Positions 42,993 to 52,026 are shown, numbered from the stretch's first letter. The stretch: DNA of 64,000 bases from an uncultured Pelagibacteraceae bacterium (GCA_902589505.1 CACITE010000001.1:62001-126000); one strand, 5' to 3'. Notes: a model not told the origin generated them from the letters alone. A program made the numbers and translations.

Positions 42993-44249
42993 ATGAGTTT
43001 ATCATCTGAATTAAATAAGGCTTTAAAAATTAAAGAAACAAAGAGATCAAAGCATCTTTTTCCTCTAAAAGATTCTACTTTTAGAAGCAAAGATTTGATT
43101 CAAGGCATCAAAGTAATTTTAAGCAAAGACGTAACCATGTCAAAAATAACAAAAAAATTTGAAAAAACTTTTACCAAAAAAATAAAAAGTAAATATTCAT
43201 TGATGGTAAACTCAGGCTCTTCTGCAAATCTTTTAGCAATTCAATGTCTAACTAATCCGTACAGAAAAAATAGATTAAAAAAGGGAGATAAAGTTTTAAT
43301 TCCTTCGATATGTTGGTCAACATCTTTATGGCCAATAATTCAAAGTGGATTAAAACCAGTTTTTGTAGATGTTGATAAAAAAAATTTAAATATAAATTTA
43401 GATGACTTAAAAAAGAAAATTTCAAAAAAAACAAAAGCTTTAATGCTCGTTCATGTATTAGGTGTTTCAACAGACATGGAAAAATTAACAAAAATATTAA
43501 GCAAAAATAAAATTTTTCTTATTGAAGACACATGTGAAAGTATTGGAGCTAAATTTAAAAATAAATTTTTAGGAACTTATGGAGATTTTTCTACTTTCTC
43601 TTTTTACTTTTCGCATCAAATATCATCTGTTGAGGGTGGCATGATATGCTGCAAAAATAGAGAAGATGAAAACATAATTAAATCTTTAAGATCCCACGGA
43701 TGGGCCAAAGGTTTATCCAATCAAAAAAAAATCGAAAATAAATTCAAAAAAATAAACAAAAAATTTTTATTTATAAACTCTGGATTTAATTTCAGACCGA
43801 CAGATATTCAAGCTGCAATTGGTTTAAGCCAATTTAATTCATTAGACTATTTTATTAAAATAAAAAAAATAAATAGAAAAAAAATAATTAATAGACTGGT
43901 ATTAGATCAGAGGTGGAATAATCAAGTAAATTTTATTGAAAATGATAGCAAAGTCAAACCTTCTTGGTTTGGCTTAACTATGCTGCTGAACAAAAAATAT
44001 AAAAACAAGAAAAATAAAATATTTGATAAAATGGATAAATTGGGTTTAGAAAATAGACCCATTATAAGCGGCAATTTTCTGAAGCAACCTGCTGTAAAAA
44101 AATATAATCTCCTTCAGAGAAGCAAAGATTTTCCTAATGCAAATTATATCCATGAACATGGTTTATTTGTTGGGTTAAAAAATCAAGTATTAAAAAAGAC
44201 GGAAGTTGATAAATTTGCAAATATTTTTTTCAATTCTTTCAATATTTAA
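42993..44249 (+). CDS. DegT/DnrJ-fold sugar 3-dehydratase (ColD/RfbH-like)
   Basis: A 418-residue PLP enzyme of the sugar aminotransferase fold. VNSGSSANLLAIQCL near residue 72, CWSTSLWPIIQSGLKPVFVDVD near residue 107 and FLIEDTCESIGAKF near residue 174 are typical. At the PLP Lys position the motif reads YFSHQISSVEGG, with His at residue 208 instead of Lys. That swap marks the 3-dehydratases ColD and RfbH (E1), which remove the 3-hydroxyl of a sugar rather than transaminate it. The gmd gene nearby makes the ColD substrate, so a GDP-3,6-dideoxy sugar is a reasonable inference. No RfbI-like reductase is visible. Confidence 0.82.
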   Translation: MSLSSELNKALKIKETKRSKHLFPLKDSTFRSKDLIQGIKVILSKDVTMSKITKKFEKTFTKKIKSKYSLMVNSGSSANLLAIQCLTNPYRKNRLKKGDKVLIPSICWSTSLWPIIQSGLKPVFVDVDKKNLNINLDDLKKKISKKTKALMLVHVLGVSTDMEKLTKILSKNKIFLIEDTCESIGAKFKNKFLGTYGDFSTFSFYFSHQISSVEGGMICCKNREDENIIKSLRSHGWAKGLSNQKKIENKFKKINKKFLFINSGFNFRPTDIQAAIGLSQFNSLDYFIKIKKINRKKIINRLVLDQRWNNQVNFIENDSKVKPSWFGLTMLLNKKYKNKKNKIFDKMDKLGLENRPIISGNFLKQPAVKKYNLLQRSKDFPNANYIHEHGLFVGLKNQVLKKTEVDKFANIFFNSFNI

Positions 44250-44271
44250 TTATCTTAAAAATTTATTTTTT

Positions 44272-44865
44272 TTATTTAAAAATAATCTTTTCCACTGCGT
44301 TGCAATATTTAGAAAATCTATTTCTTTGAAAAGGAAAATCTGCTGTAAGTTTATCTAAATTTTTTTTGATAGAAGTTTTTATTTCTACAACTGAGATATG
44401 ATCTCTCTCACTAATATTATTAGAGAATAGTTTGTAATTGATATTATTATCTATAGATACTCGCACATCGTCTATTATAAAGTATTCTCTTTCATAGGTA
44501 ACATAAAGACACGGTTTGCATAAACCATACTGTGAGTCTAAAATTCCTTTTGTATTAAAATAATCAAATTTGTTTTTATTAATTATTTTTCGAGTTTTAA
44601 ATCGTCCTTCAACACTTGAAATCTTAACCTCCAGGTAAATTTTAGTATCTTTCGTGTTAGGGTAATTTCTGATACGAATTTTTTTTCTTGGAGTTAACCC
44701 CTCAATAGAGTCGTTATACATTTCATAATTTTGATTATCAAAATAAAGGCTTTGAATTTTTCTTGGTTGATAAATTGGTTTTATTGTTTTATTTGCAAGA
44801 AAGCTTTTAAAATCAATTATTTTATTACTATCTATTGATAGTTTTTCTTCTATTCTATAGCTCAT
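44272..44865 (-). CDS. VTC-domain polyphosphate polymerase-like protein
   Basis: A 197-residue protein that is one VTC domain, the tunnel-fold domain that makes polyphosphate in the yeast VTC complex. SLYFDNQNYEMYND near residue 43, RKKIRIRNYP near residue 62 (basic tunnel residues), YLEVKISSVEGRFKTRK near residue 76 and VVEIKTS near residue 164 with a conserved acidic-Lys pair are present. Its start overlaps the end of the CotH-like gene by 11 bases, and the DUF4956 gene leads the run. This combination is a recurrent bacterial cassette. Polyphosphate synthesis here is inferred from the family. Confidence 0.82.
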   Translation of the reverse strand: MSYRIEEKLSIDSNKIIDFKSFLANKTIKPIYQPRKIQSLYFDNQNYEMYNDSIEGLTPRKKIRIRNYPNTKDTKIYLEVKISSVEGRFKTRKIINKNKFDYFNTKGILDSQYGLCKPCLYVTYEREYFIIDDVRVSIDNNINYKLFSNNISERDHISVVEIKTSIKKNLDKLTADFPFQRNRFSKYCNAVEKIIFK

Positions 44866-47218
44866 TTTCTATAACTATTTTAGATACAGTGTCGGAAATT
44901 TTTTTATTTTTATAATTTTTACAATCTATATTTTTTATTTCTAAAAACCCACCATAAAATTCTTGTTTTTTCTTGTAGGCTGAAACACATGTTTTTAAAT
45001 TTTTTAAATAAGCATTATTTATTTTTGTTACCGAGCTATCTTTTGAAGCAATACCAAAATTTGAGTTTTCAGCAAAAATCTCGTTTAATACTAAAAATGA
45101 TTTTTCACCTACAGATAAAGCCTTATCACCACAGTTAATTAAATTTAATTTATTAAGTTTATAGTTACCCGAAGAAAAGTCGACACAGTCATTTCCTGAA
45201 GAAGAAATATTTATTTTTTCGATTTGTACATCAGAAAAATCGATATCCAACCCGTCACTTAGTGAATTTTTAATATTAATTTCAGCTAAAGATCCCTCAA
45301 CGTTTATAAGATTAATTGTATCTTCGCAGCTTGATTCGGTAGCTTTAATAGAGATATTTTTTACTTTTAAGTTTATTAATGATAAGCACCCAGTAAGACC
45401 ATTGATATCAATCGGATAGTTATTTGGAAAAACTTGTTCACTTGAATCATTTTCATTTTTAGCTATTTCGTGACCAAAAAAATTGATAGTCAGATTTTCA
45501 AGTGTGCCATTTATAATATATACCCTTGAACCTGATTTTTTCTGATAAATATTTAATAAATTTTCATCATTATTGTCGATCTCAATTCCATCATCATAAT
45601 ATATTGTACTTTTTTTAAAATTTAATTTGTTATGATTTTCATGTTCAATTATATTTTTAAAATCTAGATTATCACCTAGGTATTGATATACTTTTTTATC
45701 TAAAATAAACTCTCCTTCTAAGAGCTCCAAAAGATTTTCTTTAGAAAAAGAATAATCTTCGCATTTTTCAAGGTAAATTTTGCATCTTTGGAGTTTTCCG
45801 TTTCTTTGATTATGTTTAACTAAAAAAACAGTGGGATCAATTTGATTCAAGGTATCATTAAATGTATTCAATATATTATTTATTGGCTCAAAGTTGTTAT
45901 GTTTCACTATATCTTTATCTAAATTTAAATAATTTTCTTTAATAATATTAAGGTTAAATAAAATTTTATTAATTTTTGAATTTAGATCATCTCTGGATAA
46001 ATTAATTCCAGATAACAAAATATTATTATGGATTTTGTTTAAATTTAAGTTGACAAGTTTTTTTTCAAGCAAATCAAAAGATTGATAAAAGTACTTAGAA
46101 ATTGGCATTCGTTGAGTGGAAGTTGTGGTTGTTGGAGACTGTCTATCAATCTCTATGTTTGAGTCATAATTAATAGGCTCAAAATATTTTTCTATAGAAT
46201 TCCAATAAAATTTTCTATTACTGACACTAAGAGCATGCTGGCTATTTGTTGCCTGCATTAGCAGATTGTAAACATCTAATTTTAATATATTTTCTGGATT
46301 GAAGAATCCTAATAAAGAATTATCTAAGTCATAATCAAAGAAATTAAAATTGTTTTTTTGATCTTGAAATTTATTTGAATAATATAAGTATATTAAATTT
46401 AAATTACTTAAAGCCTTATAAGACATCGTTTTATGATTTTCACTTTTGAAAATTATTGTAGAATTTGATTGTTTCGTTAACATTGTTTTAATACTTTTAC
46501 TTCTCAATTCTGGAGTTCCTATACTAGCATTGCTTATTTGATTATCAGGTATGTTATCTACAAGTCTAAAAAAAAATCGTTGATCCCCTTCTAATATAGG
46601 TCCTTCTCTTCTATTATTGTATTCCAGCAATTCCTTTGCTGCTTTTTCTTGCATCATCATTATAGTTTCACTTTGGTTTATTCGTGCATTCACATTAAAG
46701 GTTCTTGGTGATATATAATTTAAACTTCTCAATATTTCTGACTGTAAAATTTCATCTACAACTACCCCCCTTGTGCCTGGCAGATATAATTTAAATTTTG
46801 TTATACCCTTTATATGACCCTCATCTAAGTGGACATCTAAACTTTGTATAAGAGAGTTGCCTTGCAATTTAATATGATCTTTAGCATCTCCGCTATGTCT
46901 AACTTGTCCTTTAAAAGAACATTGAATATTATTTTCATAAGTTACTAATATGTTTGCATCAAATCTTCTTTTATATTTTTCTGGTGTAAATCTGAAATTA
47001 TTAGTTAAGATTCTGATACTGTTTACAGTCCATCTTCTATAATTGTTCATATCAATCTCAATTTTCTTAATTTTAAGTTTGTAAATTTCCTCAATATATT
47101 TTTGGTCGCTTTTACTATCGCAAAGATGATTGCTATGTTCAGATGATATATTTTCTTTAGAAAAAGAACTATTATTTATAATTAAAAAAATTATTAAGAA
47201 AAATAAATTTTTTCTCAT
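44855..47218 (-). CDS. secreted CotH-like protein with C-terminal beta-helix
   Basis: A 787-residue exported protein with a signal peptide (residues 1-20). Residues 90-480 resemble the CotH kinase-like fold: QVRHSGDAKDHIKL near residue 105, the acidic FFDYDLDNSLLG near residue 300, LMQATNSQHALSVSNRKFYW near residue 320 and EPINYDSNIEID near residue 345, matching CotH Asp positions loosely. The catalytic set is divergent, so kinase activity is uncertain. Residues 570-770 are built of short repeats (INISSSGNDCVDFSSG, LNLINCGDKALSVGE) typical of a right-handed parallel beta-helix, suggesting binding to a surface glycan. It lies between DUF4956 and VTC genes. Confidence 0.7.
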   Translation of the reverse strand: MRKNLFFLIIFLIINNSSFSKENISSEHSNHLCDSKSDQKYIEEIYKLKIKKIEIDMNNYRRWTVNSIRILTNNFRFTPEKYKRRFDANILVTYENNIQCSFKGQVRHSGDAKDHIKLQGNSLIQSLDVHLDEGHIKGITKFKLYLPGTRGVVVDEILQSEILRSLNYISPRTFNVNARINQSETIMMMQEKAAKELLEYNNRREGPILEGDQRFFFRLVDNIPDNQISNASIGTPELRSKSIKTMLTKQSNSTIIFKSENHKTMSYKALSNLNLIYLYYSNKFQDQKNNFNFFDYDLDNSLLGFFNPENILKLDVYNLLMQATNSQHALSVSNRKFYWNSIEKYFEPINYDSNIEIDRQSPTTTTSTQRMPISKYFYQSFDLLEKKLVNLNLNKIHNNILLSGINLSRDDLNSKINKILFNLNIIKENYLNLDKDIVKHNNFEPINNILNTFNDTLNQIDPTVFLVKHNQRNGKLQRCKIYLEKCEDYSFSKENLLELLEGEFILDKKVYQYLGDNLDFKNIIEHENHNKLNFKKSTIYYDDGIEIDNNDENLLNIYQKKSGSRVYIINGTLENLTINFFGHEIAKNENDSSEQVFPNNYPIDINGLTGCLSLINLKVKNISIKATESSCEDTINLINVEGSLAEINIKNSLSDGLDIDFSDVQIEKINISSSGNDCVDFSSGNYKLNKLNLINCGDKALSVGEKSFLVLNEIFAENSNFGIASKDSSVTKINNAYLKNLKTCVSAYKKKQEFYGGFLEIKNIDCKNYKNKKISDTVSKIVIENEL

Positions 47219-47224
47219 TAAAAA

Positions 47225-47842
47225 CTAAACTAAATTAATATTTATCTTATTAACATTTTTCATTCCTTCGATTTTCTTCTTGAAAGAGTTAAGTTGATTT
47301 TTGTTATCAAATGTTAATCTGTAGATAAATTCACCTTGAGCTGTATCGCTATAAAGACTTATTAAGTTATTATCATTCTCTATTACATCGATTTTTTCTT
47401 TAGCAAAAACTTCTATGGAGTTAACTGAGGTACCTTCGTTAAAGGAGACGTTATAAAAAGATTTACCAAATTTTTGATAAATTTTTTGGACTATCTTTAC
47501 TGCTACTATAATTATAATAGTACATAAAATAAGTTGTATCGCCCATTTTGTTCGAACACTTGTTGCAATTCCGATTGTTATTAAATCGAAATACATAATT
47601 AATTCTAATGCGCTTTTAACAGGGTGTCTAAATCTAACAATTGATAATGCTCCGATCATACCTAGAGATAAAGCAATGTTACCCGCAATTGTTTTTGTTA
47701 TTACATAAGTTATTACTGGTAGTATCATGAAGGCGACAGTTTGGGCGTGTGATTTAGCCCAGGCCTGACCAGTAATAGTCAAAGCAAACCTAAGCAATAA
47801 TCCACCAAATATTAGAATTCCTAATGAAGTAAGTTCATCCAT
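47225..47842 (-). CDS. DUF4956 membrane protein
   Basis: A 205-residue protein with four to five membrane helices in its first 115 residues and a soluble C-terminal domain. ISLGMIGALSIVRFRHPVKSALELIMYFDLITIGIA-type sequence (the SIVRFRHPVK segment near residue 72) is the DUF4956 hallmark. The C-terminal 80 residues look like an alpha/beta sensory or ferredoxin-like domain. The family recurs next to VTC and CotH genes in many bacteria, suggesting one system. It leads the cassette, with a six-base gap to the CotH-like gene. Function unknown. Confidence 0.82.
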   Translation of the reverse strand: MDELTSLGILIFGGLLLRFALTITGQAWAKSHAQTVAFMILPVITYVITKTIAGNIALSLGMIGALSIVRFRHPVKSALELIMYFDLITIGIATSVRTKWAIQLILCTIIIIVAVKIVQKIYQKFGKSFYNVSFNEGTSVNSIEVFAKEKIDVIENDNNLISLYSDTAQGEFIYRLTFDNKNQLNSFKKKIEGMKNVNKININLV

Positions 47843-47919
47843 AATAATATTTCTATAATCTTTTTAATCCAATTTCAAAGAAATTTGACTCATTTCTTAA
47901 TTTCATAACCTAATTCAAA

Positions 47920-47947
47920 TTGATTTGAGCAAACTCTAGGTTATACT
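47920..47947 (+). promoter_or_regulatory. promoter of the tRNA-Met gene
   Basis: TTGATT (47920-47925) and TATACT (47942-47947) are spaced by 16 bases and lie about 50 bases upstream of the tRNA. Both boxes match well for this AT-rich DNA, and the position suits a stable RNA gene. Confidence 0.5.
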
Positions 47948-47995
47948 GAGCATTGAACTAAAAATAAAATATATTATAAATCAACAAAGACTGAT

Positions 47996-48072
47996 GGCGG
48001 GATAGCTCAGTTGGTTAGAGCGTTGGACTCATAAGCCAAAGGTCGCTGGTTCGACTCCAGCTCCCGCTACCA
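47996..48072 (+). tRNA. tRNA-Met (CAT), elongator
   Basis: A 77-base tRNA with encoded CCA. The acceptor stem pairs GGCGGGA with TCCCGCT (one G-U at the end), the D arm is GCTC...GAGC, the T arm is GCTGG TTCGACT CCAGC, and the anticodon CAT is at 48030-48032 in the loop CTCATAA. The anticodon stem has one A-G mismatch at 31-39. G2-C71 and C3-G70 fit elongator Met; there is no C1-A72 mismatch or GC-rich anticodon stem of an initiator. A lysidine-type Ile2 tRNA cannot be fully excluded. Confidence 0.93.
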
Positions 48073-48083
48073 TTTGTGCAACA

Positions 48084-49208
48084 GTGATTAAAAAATTTTT
48101 ACAAAAAATATTTAAAATAGCTTCCTACGGAATTTTTTCTTTATTTTACGGTAAAATTCAAAAAACTATAGATGCGGATTCAGATAATAGAATAAAAGTT
48201 AAAATTGTTAATATCGATAAAGATTTTGCTTATAAAATTTATAATATTATTGATGGAAGATTATATACTGACCGTATACAGGACACAGCAGTATTGCTTG
48301 ACAATAAAGTTGTAAAAGGGCCTTCCTTTCAACTAAGACGTAAACACAACTTAAAAATATATAATTCTAGAACGGAAGAAAATATCGTTTTTTCAAAAGG
48401 AACTCCAAGAGTATTAAAAAATTTAAATGGCACAGTATTATCTTTGTTAACAGGAGGAGGTGGAAATAACAATTATTGGCACTGGCTGTTTGATGTTTTG
48501 CCGCGAATAGGTTTGTTTAATAAAACAGGAAACCTAGATTCAGTAGATTATTTTTTACTTCCAGATCACGTAAAAAAATTCCAATTCGAGACTTTAGATC
48601 TTTTGGATATTCCTAATCATAAAAGATTATCTAGTGAAAAATTTAGACATATAAAAGCAAAAAAATTAATAATTACAGATCATCCTGTCGTTACTAGCGG
48701 TGACGCAACAAAAGATATTATGAATATTCCAAAATGGATTTCTGATTGGTTAAAAGATAATTTTATTAAGAGCAAAATATCATCAAATAATAATATTAAA
48801 AAAATTTATATAGACAGAAGTCTTAAAAACTCAGAAAAGTCAGTACAAAGATTTATAGAAAATGAAGATGAAGTAAAAAATTATTTATTAAAAAAAAATT
48901 TTACTGCAATAAAACTTCACGAAATAAAATTTATTGATCAAGTTAATTTATTCAATAATGCTGAATTTATTGTAGGATTACACGGCGGAGGTTTTGCTAA
49001 TCTAGCATTTTGTAAACCTGGAACAAGAGTTGTAGAATTGAAGAGCTTGGATGCAGGAACCCCAATTGAAAATTTAGCAATAAAAAATAAATTGATATAC
49101 AATTCCATAGCTGTTGAAGCTCGACAGGAAAAAAAAATTGATTATCCAAACCAACAAGGTAGTATTAAAATACCAATAACAAATTTAATCAAACTATTAG
49201 AGATTTAA
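48084..49208 (+). CDS. glycosyltransferase family 61 (DUF563) protein
   Basis: A 374-residue protein of the GT61/DUF563 family. GGGGNNNYWHWLFDVLPRIGLF near residue 130 and IVGLHGGGFANLAFCKPGTRVVE near residue 297 are the two defining regions; the second lies in the GT-B nucleotide-sugar site. It begins with GTG at 48084, only 12 bases after the tRNA, so tRNA and gene may share a transcript. In bacteria these genes sit in capsule or LPS clusters. Substrate unknown. Confidence 0.8.
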   Translation: MIKKFLQKIFKIASYGIFSLFYGKIQKTIDADSDNRIKVKIVNIDKDFAYKIYNIIDGRLYTDRIQDTAVLLDNKVVKGPSFQLRRKHNLKIYNSRTEENIVFSKGTPRVLKNLNGTVLSLLTGGGGNNNYWHWLFDVLPRIGLFNKTGNLDSVDYFLLPDHVKKFQFETLDLLDIPNHKRLSSEKFRHIKAKKLIITDHPVVTSGDATKDIMNIPKWISDWLKDNFIKSKISSNNNIKKIYIDRSLKNSEKSVQRFIENEDEVKNYLLKKNFTAIKLHEIKFIDQVNLFNNAEFIVGLHGGGFANLAFCKPGTRVVELKSLDAGTPIENLAIKNKLIYNSIAVEARQEKKIDYPNQQGSIKIPITNLIKLLEI

Positions 49209-49213
49209 AAATA

Positions 49214-50038
49214 ATGAAAAATTTAAATATGTTTTGTATTAGTTTGGAACCCAAACATTACAAGTTAATTAGATCATTAGAATATGCGGCGGTCGGTTTA
49301 GGTGAAAAAAAATTTGATAATAGTTGGTTTGCCGACAAAACAGGTAATAATATTTCACATAAAAATAAAAATTATGGTGAATATACATTTCACTATTGGA
49401 TTTGGAAAAATTACTTAGACAAACTTGATGATAATAAGTGGATTGGATTTTGTCAGTATAGAAAGTTTTGGAGCTTAAAAAACTACGATAAAAATGATAT
49501 TAATATTAATAATTTAAACAATTTAGTTTTAAAAGAAATACCATCAGAATTTGAAAAATACGACTCAATACTTGGGAAACCTATGTACGTAAATCAATGG
49601 AGAACTATGAAATTTTTAAAAACCGCAAAAAAAATTTTTTTAAAAAATCCTTTTTTGCTTTTTAACAAAGAAAAAAGAAATCTCAATTTTCATTTTGACT
49701 GGATGCATGGTTTTAATAATTTAAGTAATGCTATTGATTTACTTGACGAAGAAAACAGAAATGATTTTAGCCAGTTTGTTAACAAGGAAGTTTCATTTAA
49801 TCCCCACAATATGATAATATGTAAATCAAAATTTAAATTAAAAAAATATTACGAAGTTTTATTTCCTTGGTTAGAAAAATGTGAGAAATTGTTTGGTTTT
49901 GACAATCTCAAAGGGTACGGAAAGATAAGAATTTACGGCTTTTTAGCCGAAAGATTTATGTCCTATTGGTTTAAAAAAAATACAAAATACACAACTTTGC
50001 CAATAATTTTTTACGACATAAGAAAAGATATAAATTAA
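49214..50038 (+). CDS. DUF4422 glycosyltransferase-like protein
   Basis: A 274-residue protein with the DUF4422 core, found in exopolysaccharide and LPS gene clusters. YGEYTFHYWIWKNYLDKLDDN near residue 55 and WIGFCQYRKFWSL near residue 78 match the family's core, and HNMIICKSKFKLKKYYEVLFPWL near residue 197 and RIYGFLAERFMSYWF near residue 240 match its second half. It starts five bases after the GT61 gene and probably acts in the same polymer. Donor and acceptor are unknown. Confidence 0.75.
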   Translation: MKNLNMFCISLEPKHYKLIRSLEYAAVGLGEKKFDNSWFADKTGNNISHKNKNYGEYTFHYWIWKNYLDKLDDNKWIGFCQYRKFWSLKNYDKNDININNLNNLVLKEIPSEFEKYDSILGKPMYVNQWRTMKFLKTAKKIFLKNPFLLFNKEKRNLNFHFDWMHGFNNLSNAIDLLDEENRNDFSQFVNKEVSFNPHNMIICKSKFKLKKYYEVLFPWLEKCEKLFGFDNLKGYGKIRIYGFLAERFMSYWFKKNTKYTTLPIIFYDIRKDIN

Positions 50039-51067
50039 TTATTTTTTTAAGCCAAGTCTGTTGATGTATAGTTTTTTTGAAATACTAGAATAAAAGTTTT
50101 GATTTCTAATATACCAATCAAAAGTTTCTGACAACCCAGCGCTCAAAGATATTTTAGATTTCCATCCCAATTTCTTAAATATTTTTTTATTATCAAGAGC
50201 ATATCTAAAGTCGTGTCCAGGTCTATCTTTAACGAATTTAATTTTAACTTTTTTTCCAACAGCAATAGATTTTCTTTTTGCAATATTCAATAATTTTTTT
50301 GCAATATATTTATTTTCAAAAATCTGGTTTGAGCCTACATTGTAACTTTCACCTATTTTACCTTTATTAAATATTTTTAATAATGCTTCACAGTGATCTA
50401 AAACATGAATCCACTCTCTATTATTTTTTCCTATTCCATAAATTGGTAAAGGTTTATTATTTAAAATGTTGTAAATAAGTTTTGGAATTAACTTTTCTGG
50501 AAATTGGTTAGGACCATAATTATTGCAACAATTAGATATTATAACTGGAAGTTTGTAAGTTCTTACGAAAGATTTAACTAAATGATCGGCGCCTGCCTTT
50601 GTAGCTGAATATGGCGAACTAGGATTGTATGAAGAATTTTCATCAGATTTTTTTCCTTTTTTAATGTCACCGTAAACCTCATCTGTAGATACATGAACTA
50701 ATTTTATTTTTTTGTTTTTTTTTGAATATTTTTTTAAAGCTTCAAGTAAATTAAAAACTCCTAATATATTACTTTTTATAAAATCATTAGGATTGTCAAT
50801 AGATCGATCAACATGAGTTTCTGCCGCAAGATTAAAAACACCTATAGGTTTATATTTTTTTATAATATTGTAAATTTGAAGTTGATTATTTATGTCTTGT
50901 TTAAAAAATTTATATTTTTTATTTTTGGCTACCATTTTAAGATTATATGGATTTGCAGAATAGCTCTGATTATCGATATTTATTATAAAATAATTTTTTT
51001 TAAGCAAAAATTTGATTAGGTTGCTTCCTATGAATCCAGAACCACCAGTAACTATAAATTTTTTCAT
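50039..51067 (-). CDS. rfbB: dTDP-glucose 4,6-dehydratase
   Basis: A 342-residue extended SDR. IVTGGSGFIGSNLIKFLLKK near residue 4, GVFNLAAETHVDRSIDNP near residue 76, HVSTDEVYGDI near residue 125, and the catalytic YSATKAGADHLV near residue 155 define RmlB, with NNYGPNQFPEKLIP near residue 185. It makes dTDP-4-keto-6-deoxyglucose, the substrate of the RfbC homologue at 26625. Start and stop abut neighbouring genes. rmlA is missing from the window, so the dTDP-glucose synthase must be elsewhere. Confidence 0.93.
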   Translation of the reverse strand: MKKFIVTGGSGFIGSNLIKFLLKKNYFIINIDNQSYSANPYNLKMVAKNKKYKFFKQDINNQLQIYNIIKKYKPIGVFNLAAETHVDRSIDNPNDFIKSNILGVFNLLEALKKYSKKNKKIKLVHVSTDEVYGDIKKGKKSDENSSYNPSSPYSATKAGADHLVKSFVRTYKLPVIISNCCNNYGPNQFPEKLIPKLIYNILNNKPLPIYGIGKNNREWIHVLDHCEALLKIFNKGKIGESYNVGSNQIFENKYIAKKLLNIAKRKSIAVGKKVKIKFVKDRPGHDFRYALDNKKIFKKLGWKSKISLSAGLSETFDWYIRNQNFYSSISKKLYINRLGLKK

Positions 51068-51147
51068 AATTATTTACAAAAAAAATCTGATTTAATAAAT
51101 TAAAAATGTTAAAAGAATTAGAGTATAAAATCAATTATGTTTAAATA

Positions 51148-51981
51148 ATGTCAGTTAAAGATATCACCATAGTAATAGCCTCATTTAAAAGTGAAAAAAA
51201 AATTAGAAATTGTTTAAATTCAATTGATAAGAAGTACACAGTTATAAATGTCGAAAACTCCGCAAACCAGGATTATAAAAGAAAAATAGAAGAAGAGTTT
51301 AAAAATGTTTATTGTATATTAACAGGTGAAAACTTTGGATACGGTAAGGCAAATAATATCGGGCTTAATAAAGTTAAAACCAAATACGCCTTAATACTAA
51401 ATCCGGATACAGAACTTTTTCCAGATACTTTAGATAGATTTATTAAACTAGCAAATGAAAAAAATGATTTTTCAATAATAGGACCTGGAATAGTTGAAAC
51501 TAAGAAAAATTTAATATCAGACGAAAAAGTTAGAGCAGTGAATGCCGTTAAAGGATACGCTATGTTTTTAAATTTATCAGAATTCAAAGATATAGGTTTC
51601 TTTGACGAAAACTTTTTTTTCTTTTTGGAAGAAATTGATTTATGTAAAAGACTAACAAAAAAAAATAAAAAAATTTATCTTTCGCCTAATATTAAAGTGT
51701 ACCATGAAGGCGGAAAATCACATGACGATTCTTTTAATTATCAGATGGAGTTATCTAGAAATTGGCATTGGATGTGGTCTACTTTTTATTATAACAAAAA
51801 ATACAGAGGCTTTATAAATTCTTTTTTTGTTGTTTTGCCAAAGTTATTTTCAGCCATCATTAAAGTTATTATTTATTTTTTAATACTTAATAAAGTAAAA
51901 AGAAAAATTTATTTTCAAAGATTATCTGGTTTAATTAATGCTATACTTGGAAAAAATTCATGGTATCGTCCAAAAGTCTGA
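51148..51981 (+). CDS. family 2 glycosyltransferase, rhamnosyltransferase-like
   Basis: A 277-residue GT-A enzyme. TIVIASFKSEKKIRNCLNSI at the start, GYGKANNIGLNKVKTKYALILNPDTEL near residue 66 with the donor-binding NPD, and FFDENFFFFLEEIDLCKRL near residue 152 (EEIDLxxR) are the WbbL-type rhamnosyltransferase pattern. A hydrophobic segment near residues 230-250 may attach it to the membrane. With RmlB- and RmlC-type genes in the window a deoxyhexose donor is likely, but not shown. Confidence 0.82.
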   Translation: MSVKDITIVIASFKSEKKIRNCLNSIDKKYTVINVENSANQDYKRKIEEEFKNVYCILTGENFGYGKANNIGLNKVKTKYALILNPDTELFPDTLDRFIKLANEKNDFSIIGPGIVETKKNLISDEKVRAVNAVKGYAMFLNLSEFKDIGFFDENFFFFLEEIDLCKRLTKKNKKIYLSPNIKVYHEGGKSHDDSFNYQMELSRNWHWMWSTFYYNKKYRGFINSFFVVLPKLFSAIIKVIIYFLILNKVKRKIYFQRLSGLINAILGKNSWYRPKV

Positions 51982-52026
51982 GATTAATTATTGATTTATA
52001 GAAATTAAAAATATACAAAACCTCAA

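Noticed and set aside
44855-44865. Frameshift between the CotH-like and VTC genes
   Set aside because: The 11-base overlap joins two complete and different domains, each with its own start; it is an ordinary overlap.
47843-48083. Integrase or attachment-site remnant at the tRNA-Met
   Set aside because: No integrase frame and no direct repeat of the tRNA 3' end was noticed in the flanks, so an integrated element is not supported.
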